Assembly (NCBI GenBank): GCA_041875495.1
Contig: CP112982.1
Span: 806,001-870,000 of the forward strand
Length of the DNA: 64,000 nt
Direction of reading: 5' to 3'
From: Halomonas sp. CH40
Lineage (GTDB): Bacteria > Pseudomonadota > Gammaproteobacteria > Pseudomonadales > Halomonadaceae
In this document: piece by piece, positions 39,197 through 46,790 of the stretch
Position numbering within the stretch: position 1 is the stretch's first letter
How the letters are laid out: each line of letters begins with the position of its first letter
Notes under the pieces: model-generated
What the model was told of the DNA's origin: nothing
The model's input: only the letters and a program-made list of their open reading frames with translations
Database searches by the model: none
Made by a program: the position numbers and the translations under genes

Positions 39197-41444
39197 CATC
39201 TTAGATGGTGAATTTTCTGTTCTAGTCTTTGATATGAAAAGAGAGATGTTTTTTTAAACTGGTTATGGCTGGGATGCTTCAAATGAGTGTTTTGTTGAAA
39301 AAAGAGAGAGTGAGTGGATTTCATATAATAACTTTTCAGCGAGCAAGAAATCGAGCGGCCTCTCAAATGAATTTTATGAACAAATAAAAGATGTAGGTGG
39401 GAATTTTGTTCATCCAACTAAATCTTCTTTGAATAGAGATGATGTTTTTATATTTCCAGAGTTAAAAAAGAGTGATGCCGATGTTGATGAAGAAAAGTAC
39501 TGCAACTCTCTAGACCTGATTGATTCTTGTGAAAATCTATTTTTGCGCGGAGGTGAAAGCTCAGGCAAAACTTTTTTACTATATGAATTTTTTCTGAAGC
39601 ACTACGACCTGGGTTTGATTCCGATATATATTGATTGTTTAAACGTCAGAAATGCAAGTTTGGCAAAAGTGGAAAGGTATGTTAATAGATGCGTAGAGAA
39701 GCAGTACTCCAAGAGTTTTTTAAATGATTATAATCAAACCCCAAAATCGAAAAAAATCGTTTACTTAGATAATTATGATCAATTGCGAGCTACCTCAGAG
39801 CATCGTGCAAAGTTTCTGAAATTTTTTATGGATAGATTTGAAAGGGTTATTGTTACTACAGGAACAAGTCTGGAGTATGGTGACTTAACAGACACAGAGA
39901 TGGCCGATGTTTCTCAAGAGTTTGAGCGATATGAATTGCTACCTTTCGGTCATCAGTTAAGACATAAGCTAATACAGAAGTGGAATGGAGGGTCCTACGA
40001 TTTAGAGGGTAATTTTGAAGACCCTGCTTATAAAATATCGGAAGCTGAAACTTCTATAAATTCAGTTATTGGCAAGCATTTGGTACCTTCTACTCCTTTC
40101 TATTTGCTAACTCTTTTGCAGAGTTTTGAGGCTGCACAAGATGGGGGTATACAAAATAGCTCATACGGATATTATTATCAATATTTAATTACAAGCTCTT
40201 TGAAAAGGGTTAATTTTAAACCGGATCAGCTTGACGAACTTTTTAATTATTGTAGTTTGTTGGCATTTGAGATGAGAAATAACGGAGATAAAAGCATCTC
40301 TTCGGATGAGTTTTTAGCCTTTAATGATTTTTATTCAAAAGAATATACTAGAGTTGATTTTGACCAGAGAAAGGAAAAACTTTTAAAGGCAAAGATTTTA
40401 ACTTTTAGGCAGGATTTTTATTGTTTCTCATACTCTTATATATATTTCTTTTTTTTAGGGAAGTATTTGGCGATAAACTGGGAGGATGAAGTTGTAAAAG
40501 AGCTTGTGAAAGATTGTTGTGACCATTTATACATTAGAGATAATGCTCATGCTGTGATTTTTCTAACGCATCACACAAACAGAACAGATATTATAAAAAA
40601 AATAATAGAGGTGTCATCTGACCTTTTTTCAGACGTTGAACCTATCTCTTTTAATGGGGATACCGAGTTTCTGAATGACTTCATTGAGGAAGCGTCTAAA
40701 GTTATTATCGGTGAGATTGATACTGAAAAAAATCAAGAGGCGGAAAGGAGAAGTAAAGATGACATTGAGGTTAATGGAGAAGTGGATGAGTATGCACAAC
40801 CTTTAGAAGAGTTGAATTTCCAAGATAAAATAAACCTTATGTTTAAAACTGTTGAAATACTTGGATTAATTGCCAAAAATTACTACGGTTCTTTAAGGAA
40901 TTCTTTTAAAAAAGAAATCATAGATGAATCTTTTGAAGCCCCTCTTCGTGCTTTGAAACATTTTTTTATGGCTTTAGAAAAAGCTCAAGAACCCTTGGTT
41001 AGAGAGCTTTCAACAATAATGGCTGAAAGGTCTTCTGCGGAAGATGATAATGAAAAATTAGCTAAAAAATTGTTATTTGATATTTTTGGTATTATGTCTT
41101 TTTCTTTTATACATAAAGCAGCTGCTTCAGTTAGCTCGGCTAAACTAAAAGAAGTGATAAGTGAAGTGGCAAAAGAAAAAGATTTGGTTGCTTACAAGTT
41201 GATAGATTTATCTACTCGCATGGAAGTGCCAGGAAATATTCCTTTTGCATATATAAGTGAGATAAAAAGAATTACTGAAGGTAATCACTTTTCAAGAAGA
41301 CTATTAGAGTCAGTTGTTATTAGGCATTTGTATATGTTTAAAACAAGTGATGCTGATAAGCAAAGGTTAAGTCAGATACTTAATTTTGATATTGGAAAGC
41401 AAAGGGCTCTTGCGTCTCAAAGCAATAAGAAGAGAAAGTCATGA
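39197..41444 (+). pseudogene. 3' part of the phosphoesterase/NTPase gene: STAND-like P-loop domain
   Basis: Right after the IS the frame reads SILDGEFSVLVFDMKREMFF, typical of the end of such phosphoesterase domains, then meets TAA at 39255-39257, then stays open to 41444. The long open part lacks ATG or GTG near its start; TTG 39429 is the first possible start, with no ribosome site. From that TTG (671 codons): Walker A GGESSGKT at 41-48, Walker B-like IVYLDNYDQL at 110-119, VIVTTGTS near 140 and FGHQLRHKLIQKW near 173-185, a pattern of STAND-type ATPases. The rest is helical, without recognised repeats. The gene is thus doubly broken (IS plus nonsense codon). Confidence 0.75.
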
Positions 41445-41691
41445 TTTTAATGATTTTTTAGCTTGTTTAAGTGCTGCGATATATATTAAAGCGAATTTTA
41501 TTGGGGTGGTCAGGGAAGGACTCAGTCCAATGATATGCCCCCCATCTAGCATCGTCAGGTTGAGGTTATATCTTGCCAAAGAGGGTTCTTGCAGACATGC
41601 TTCTGATCGTTGGCGGAGTACACGACTAAATTGAATATAAATTTTTTCCATCATCCTCTTTGCGGTCTTAATCAGCTCCCATGACTAGCCC
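41445..41691. other. Short stretch without a recognised gene
   Basis: About 250 bp between the NTPase remnant and the fic operator. The minus strand holds a 71-codon frame (41439-41654, starting MMEKIYIQFSRVL) that I do not recognise and that overlaps the previous gene; coding is doubtful. It may be a junction scar. Confidence 0.3.
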
Positions 41692-41755
41692 ATGAGCCGA
41701 ATATAAATCATAATCGGCTCATAATATGATCTGAATAGGCGGGCAATCGGCTCAT
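41692..41755 (+). promoter_or_regulatory. Three copies of TCGGCTCAT upstream of and across the fic start
   Basis: ATGAGCCGA at 41692-41700 is the inverse of TCGGCTCAT at 41714-41722 (13-bp spacer), and a third TCGGCTCAT at 41747-41755 runs into the fic ATG (41754). This looks like an operator read by a winged-helix protein, plausibly the C-terminal helix-turn-helix of the Fic protein itself (autorepression). The regulator identity is inference. Confidence 0.6.
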
Positions 41756-42866
41756 GTATATCTGGGAACAGCGGCATTGGCCGCATTTTGAGTGGGATGA
41801 GCCCGTTCTTCGGCCTACGCTGGATGCCCTGCGGTTACTGCAGGGCAGGGTGTTGGGTAAAACTGAGGCGGCCTACGGTCAGGCTGATCTGGACGTGGAA
41901 ATGGATGCGCTGATCCAGAATGCACTTCGTACCAGCGAAATCGAAGGTGAGCGCCTGGATGTGGACTCTGTGAGGTCTTCCGTTGCCCGCCAGCTAGGGT
42001 TAGAGCAGGCCGGTGTCTCTGCCAGAACAACACCAGAATCTGAAGCGCTGGTCGAGCTATTGCTGCAATCCACGCATCAGTTGGATGAACCGCTTTCCCG
42101 AGAACAGCTTTGCCTCTGGCAATCCATGCTGTTTGTGCAAGGCCCCGGCGTGCTTGGCAATGTACGTGTTGGCAAGTTGCGTGGCGATTACCCCATGCAA
42201 GTGGTTTCGGGGCGGCTTGATCAGCCTACCGTTCATTTTGAAGCGCCGCCACGTGGGCAGTTGGAGGTTGAGCTGGATGCGTTTCTTGCGTGGTTCAACC
42301 ACCCACCTCAGGGGCTTGATGGGCTGGTTCGCGCTGGCATTACCCATTTATGGTTGATTACCTTGCACCCCTTTGATGATGGCAATGGCCGCGTCACTCG
42401 GGCGGTGACAGACCGAGCACTGGCACAGGCAGAGCATCAATCTGTCCGCTTCTATTCACTAAGCGCTGCCATCATGGCAAGGCGCAGCGCTTACTACGAT
42501 CAGCTTGAAAGCGTTCAGCAAGGCAGCCTCGATATTACGCCGTGGCTGTTGTGGTTTCTGGAGACGTTGAAAGAGGCGCTTGAACAGGCACTGTTAAGAA
42601 TCGACCGTGTATTAATCAAAGCCACCTTCTGGCAGCGTCATGCGACCACCGTGCTGAACGAACGACAGATCAAGGTGCTGAACCGGTTGTTGGATACCGC
42701 AGGAGAGGAGTTTGCGCAGGGTATTAATGCCCGCAAGTACCAATCGCTGGCTAAAGTGAGTAAAGCCACTGCCACGCGGGATTTGGCTGAACTGGTGGAT
42801 AAAGGCTGCCTTTATCAGCTTCCCGGTGGTGGGCGAAGTACGCGTTATTCGGTGACGCCCAGATGA
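41754..42866 (+). CDS. Fic-family AMPylase with N-terminal inhibitory motif
   Basis: Fic enzymes transfer AMP from ATP to target proteins. The product is 370 aa: an N-terminal DUF4172-like region (MYIWEQRHWPHFEWD), the autoinhibitory motif (S/T)xxxE(G/N) as TSEIEG (about residues 60-65), the catalytic Fic motif HPFDDGNGRVTRA (about 205-217, complete), and a C-terminal winged helix (about 300-370, KYQSLAKVSKATATRDLAEL). The inhibitory helix before the Fic core makes it a class II Fic, so no separate antitoxin is needed. The gene looks intact and its GC content is like that of the chromosome, unlike the remnant before it. Confidence 0.9.
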   Translation: MYIWEQRHWPHFEWDEPVLRPTLDALRLLQGRVLGKTEAAYGQADLDVEMDALIQNALRTSEIEGERLDVDSVRSSVARQLGLEQAGVSARTTPESEALVELLLQSTHQLDEPLSREQLCLWQSMLFVQGPGVLGNVRVGKLRGDYPMQVVSGRLDQPTVHFEAPPRGQLEVELDAFLAWFNHPPQGLDGLVRAGITHLWLITLHPFDDGNGRVTRAVTDRALAQAEHQSVRFYSLSAAIMARRSAYYDQLESVQQGSLDITPWLLWFLETLKEALEQALLRIDRVLIKATFWQRHATTVLNERQIKVLNRLLDTAGEEFAQGINARKYQSLAKVSKATATRDLAELVDKGCLYQLPGGGRSTRYSVTPR

Positions 42867-42978
42867 GTAGTGGATGTACGCAAGCCGCTATGCTATGACT
42901 AATGCTCTACGTCATCGTTATGGAACACGAAGGGTTGATGGCTTTTCAGGTGTCAGCCTATAACGACAAGGAACGGTT

Positions 42979-43986
42979 ATGTCTGAACAATAAGTACGCA
43001 TTTTTACCTCGACTGACGGCCAAGCACAGCTGGAAGTGGCGCTGGATCAAGAAACCATCTGGCTGAGCCAAGCTCAGATGGCTGAATTGTTCGGTAAAGA
43101 TGTCCGAACTGTCAATGAGCATGTAGGAAATGTATTCGTTGAGGGCGAATTGGAAAAAGCTTTAACTATCCGGAAATTCCGGATAGTTCGCCAAGAGGGT
43201 AGGCGCCAAGTTCAGCGGGAGATCGATCACTACAATCTGGATATGATCATCTCCGTTGGTTATCGGGTGAAATCTCAGCGTGGCGTCCAATTTCGCAAAT
43301 GGGCCACTCAAGTTCTCAAAGATCACCTAGTGCAGGGCTATACCCTCAATCAGCGCCGCCTAACCGAGCGTGGCATTGAGTTCGAGCAGGCCGTTGATCT
43401 GCTCAGCCGCACCTTGACCAACCAAGGCCTGGTCTCCAACGAAGGAGAGGCCGTCGCCCGGGTGATCAGCGACTACGCCCGCTCCTGGAGTTTGCTACAG
43501 GGCTACGATGAGCAGCAGCTCGCGGAAGTAGGTATTAAGCAGCCGGATATGCAGCCCTTAGGGTTGGAAGAGGCACTTCAGGCCATCGGCGAGCTTAAAC
43601 AGACCCTGATTGCCAAAGGGGAGGCCACCGAGTTGTTCGGTCAGTTACGGGGTGACGGTCTGGCGTCTGCCCTGGCCACCATTGAGCAAGGTTTTGGGGA
43701 TGAGCTTTTTTACCCTAACGTCGCCACCCGCGCTGCACACCTGCTTTATTTTGTGATCAAGAATCATCCTCTGGCCGATGGCAACAAACGCTGCGGCTCC
43801 TTTCTATTCCTGTGGTACCTGCGCCGCAACGCCGCGTTGCTGGCAAAGCGAGTAGAGCAATTTATCAATGACAATACTCTAGTGGCTCTGGCCCTATTGG
43901 TGGCGGAAAGTCAGCCGGATCAGAAGACGCTGATGATCCGGTTAATTGAGCACTTCCTGCTGCTGAAAGCGCCCAGCTGTGGATAA
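42979..43986 (+). pseudogene. RhuM/Fic (death-on-curing type) gene with stop at codon 5
   Basis: From ATG 42979, preceded by AAGGAA, the frame reads MSEQ, then TAA at 42991-42993, then VRIFTSTDGQAQLEVALDQ and onward without break to 43986. The normal family N-terminus continues through that point, so the TAA is a nonsense mutation. The rest holds the RhuM domain (IWLSQAQMAELFGKDVRTVNEHV, YNLDMIISVGYRVKSQRG) and a C-terminal Doc/Fic domain with HPLADGNKRCGSFLF. Translation could restart at GTG 43036, giving 316 aa without the first strand. It is either a fresh pseudogene or expressed from an internal start. Confidence 0.75.
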
Positions 43987-44060
43987 GGAGACCCCAAGAC
44001 TGAAGGTCAGCTGGACGCAGAAGACGGCTAGGAAAGATTTGCGAAGCCCTGGTAAACGCC

Positions 44061-44636
44061 GTGGTGCATCGTGATTACAGCAATGCCGGGCGTGATATCA
44101 AAGTCGGCATCTACGATGACATACTGAACATCGTCTCTCCCGGTGGCCTCCCAAATGGCCTCACCCTGAGCGAAGCCTTAAAAGGCCGCTCGGAAATCCG
44201 CAATAAAGTGCTGGCCCGGGTCTTCAAGGAGTTGGGTTACATCGAACAGTGGGGCAGCGGCATGAGCCGTATTCGGGAACTGTGTCAGCAAGCGAGCAAC
44301 CCCGAGCCTGCATTCAGTGAAAGCGGGGATTTTGTGGATATTGAGTTTGCCAGGGATACCAGCCTGGCGGCTACAGATACCGATGAAACAGGTGGCCCAA
44401 TGGATGGCTCAATGGGTGGCTCAATCTCAGGGAAGGTGGCTCAAACCGAACTCACCGATCGCCAGTTAGCCGTACTGGAACTCATCAAGCGAGACCCACA
44501 CATGCCCTACCGGAAAATGGCAGAAGAACTCGGTATCAACGACTCCGCAGTAAAGAAGCATTTGGACAAGCTGAAGGCAGCTGGCGCGATTGAACGGGTT
44601 GGCGGTACGCGGGGCTACTGGAAGGTGAAAGTATGA
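44061..44636 (+). pseudogene. 3' remnant of a RecG/AlbA-like ATP-binding regulator
   Basis: The frame matches only the C-terminal part of the AlbA_2 / RecG-C-related family: EALVNAVVHRDYSNAGRD just upstream of and across the start (ALVNAVVHRDYS), IYDDILNIVSPGGLPNGLT, RNKVLARVFKELGYIEQWGSGMSRI, then a winged helix (TDRQLAVLELIKRDPHMPYRKMAEEL). About 300 N-terminal residues expected in the family are missing; upstream lies RhuM/Fic sequence and a short junction (43987-44045) with stops. GTG 44061 is only the first usable start. Whether the fragment is made is unknown. Confidence 0.7.
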
Positions 44637-44776
44637 GAAGGGATAAGGCAATGAGATCGACTGGGCAGTTACGGGAGCCGTTGGCGGAGAGCGACCGGCT
44701 GGAAGCTGTGGAGCTAATACTGCAGCAAGCAGAGGTTTTATCGAATCATTGGACTCTTTCTCAGTATGGAATCAAC

Positions 44777-44869
44777 ATGACACCTAACCAAGCCCGCACG
44801 ATCTCCATTCGCATCTTTTTGGCTGATGGCACCCCTGAAGGACTGCGAGCAGCTGAGAAATCCAATTGA
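44777..44869 (+). pseudogene. Fragment resembling the N-terminus of a GIY-YIG nuclease protein
   Basis: Thirty codons reading MTPNQARTISIRIFLADGTP and ending EGLRAAEKSN resemble the conserved beginning of GIY-YIG/DUF4357 proteins (RTIxIFLPDGxPxGIRIAEI), which often follow RecG-like genes. The frame then stops. It is part of a 78-codon frame starting at 44633 (ATGA overlap with the RecG-like remnant). Probably a relic. Confidence 0.45.
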
Positions 44870-44907
44870 ACGGGTAGGGCAGTGGTCGCTAACAAGGCTG
44901 ATCTGAC

Positions 44908-45384
44908 ATGACAAGCGTCGCCATTTTCGTGGATACCCAGAACGTCTACTACACCGTGCGCGAAGCCTACGGCAAACACTTCGATTATCGCCGGTTCTGG
45001 GCGAAGGTGACGGCGAACCGAGCAGTGTTGGCTGCCCGCTGCTACGCCATCGACAAGGGCGATGCCAAGCAGCGTGAGTTTCAGAATATCCTCCGTTCGA
45101 TTGGCTTTGATGTTCGGCTAAAACCGTTTATCCAGCGCATGGATGGTTCCGCCAAGGGCGACTGGGACGTGGGTATCACGCTGGATGCTATCGAATACGC
45201 GGCGAAAGCGGATGTGGTGGTGCTGGTCTCTGGCGATGGCGATTTTGATCTGCTGGCGCAGAAAATTCGTGAGGTGTACGGCAAGCGTGTCGAGGTCTAC
45301 GGCGTGGCCCAGCTCACCGCGGCCTCCCTCATTAATGCTGCGAGCCAGTTTATACCGATTGAACGCGATCTGCTGCTTGGGTGA
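44908..45384 (+). CDS. NYN-domain (LabA/DUF88-like) nuclease-fold protein
   Basis: PIN-like fold; NYN proteins are predicted RNases. The product is 158 aa. Conserved acidic sites are present: VAIFVDTQNVYYT (residues 4-16), KGDWDVGITLDAIEYA and LVSGDGDFDLLAQKIRE. It ends ASQFIPIERDLLLG, which resembles the tail of the family. The frame looks intact with a normal ATG. It stands at the right end of the accessory stretch, with no clear partner. Confidence 0.85.
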   Translation: MTSVAIFVDTQNVYYTVREAYGKHFDYRRFWAKVTANRAVLAARCYAIDKGDAKQREFQNILRSIGFDVRLKPFIQRMDGSAKGDWDVGITLDAIEYAAKADVVVLVSGDGDFDLLAQKIREVYGKRVEVYGVAQLTAASLINAASQFIPIERDLLLG

Positions 45385-45554
45385 GTCAGCATATAAAGTA
45401 CCGATAACAACAAAGTCACAAATAGGAAATAGTTCCAAAGTTTGCCCAAGGTAATAGTGAACTTTATTGAATAAGTGAGCTTTGTGCTTTTAATTTGCCA
45501 AGTACCTTGTATTATTTAATTACATCATAATTAAGTAATTTAAGGGTTGTTAAC

Positions 45555-46598
45555 ATGAAGTTTCGCTATCTCTTGGCGCCAATTACGGCTGCTGTCATTT
45601 TATCTGGCTGTGCCACTAGTCAGCAAAACGTGACAGAAACCGAGGAATTCAAAGAGTTGATGAGCCGTCAGGCCCAATTAACGGCTGAGAACAATCGGCT
45701 AGAAGAATTGTTAAATGAATCATCCCAATCAAGTCTTCTGCCACCGAATGCCAAGCCTAATCATTGTTATGCGCGCGTTGTCGTTCCTGCTGTCTATAAA
45801 ACCGAGACCGAAACAGTGTTGGTCGCTGAAGAAAGCGAGCGCGTAACGGTGATTCCGGCTCAGTATGAAACGGTTACCGAGCGGGTAGTCGTCGAAGAAG
45901 CCTACGAAGAACTCAGGGTAATTCCTGCTACCTATAAAACAGTCACCGAACAGGTTTTGGTATCTGAAGCCAGTACAGAGCTCAGGACAATTCCAGCCGA
46001 GTACCGTACGGTGACTGAAGAGATTATGGTTAGCCCAGCTTATACGACTTGGGAGAAGGGTAGAGGCGCGATTGAGCGTATTGATCAAGCGACGGGCGAG
46101 ATCATGTGTCTTGTTGAAGTGCCGGCTGAATACAAGACGGTCACGCGTCAGGAGCTTGTCAGCCCTGAAAGAACCGTTGAAGTAGACGTGCCCGCCCAGT
46201 ACAAAACGGTGACGCGTCGCGTGGTTGATCAGCCAGCACGCACTGAAACAGTGACTGTTCCGGCGGTTTATGAAACCGTTGAAGTGGTGCGTGAAGTGCG
46301 TAAGCCGCAGCAGCAAAAAACCAGGATTCCAGCGGAGTATGCCGAGGTGACCAAGCAGCGTATGGTCAGTGATGCAGACCTGGAATGGCGTGAAATACTG
46401 TGTGAAACCAACACGACCGAAGACGTCGTACGTCGTGTGCAAGTGGCGCTTGAGCAGAAAGGCTATGACCCTGTGTGGATTGACGGCGTCTATGGTGACA
46501 GGACACGTAATGCTGTTATTCAGTACCAGAAGGATAACGGCCTACCATATGGCCAGTTGACCATGGGAACATTGCAGCACATGGGCGTTGAGCTGTAA
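45555..46598 (+). CDS. Lipoprotein with eight PA-x-Y-x-TVT repeats and a peptidoglycan-binding domain
   Basis: The product is 347 aa. Signal peptide with lipobox LSGC (Cys about 19) predicts a lipoprotein; a short coiled stretch follows. Then a motif of the form (V/I)PAxYxTVTExVxV recurs eight times (PAVYKTETE, PAQYETVTE, PATYKTVTE, PAEYRTVTE, PAEYKTVTR, PAQYKTVTR, PAVYETVEV, PAEYAEVTK), every 20-40 residues. The C-terminus (about 285-347) is a PG_binding_1 domain: VRRVQVALEQKGYDPVWIDG then YGDRTRNAVIQYQKDNGL. It probably links the outer membrane to the cell wall or forms an envelope stalk; no precise function is known to me. Confidence 0.82.
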   Translation: MKFRYLLAPITAAVILSGCATSQQNVTETEEFKELMSRQAQLTAENNRLEELLNESSQSSLLPPNAKPNHCYARVVVPAVYKTETETVLVAEESERVTVIPAQYETVTERVVVEEAYEELRVIPATYKTVTEQVLVSEASTELRTIPAEYRTVTEEIMVSPAYTTWEKGRGAIERIDQATGEIMCLVEVPAEYKTVTRQELVSPERTVEVDVPAQYKTVTRRVVDQPARTETVTVPAVYETVEVVREVRKPQQQKTRIPAEYAEVTKQRMVSDADLEWREILCETNTTEDVVRRVQVALEQKGYDPVWIDGVYGDRTRNAVIQYQKDNGLPYGQLTMGTLQHMGVEL

Positions 46599-46640
46599 GC
46601 AGCGAGCCTGAACGACCCAAAAACTGATAATCATCATTTT

Positions 46641-46680
46641 AAAGCACCTGGCAGACGCCTTGTCTGTCAGGTGCTTTTTT
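46641..46680 (+). terminator. Strong intrinsic terminator after the lipoprotein gene
   Basis: AAAGCACCTGGCAGAC (46641-46656) pairs with GTCTGTCAGGTGCTTT (one mismatch) and is followed by a T-run ending at 46680. Confidence 0.9.
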
Positions 46681-46790
46681 GTGTAGGACTTACAAGTCAG
46701 CAGGGCTGTTCGGCCAAGCGCAGCCTGTTAACATACCAGGCGTTCTAGCACTTTTACCCGCTCACACTGTTTTTGTTTTAAGAGACTTCT

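Noticed and set aside
45463..45485. Possible right attachment repeat matching the guaA end
   Set aside because: TATTGA and AGTGAG occur both at the guaA 3' end (about 36654-36668) and here, but with a 2-bp spacing difference and mismatches. It is too short and imperfect to call an att site.
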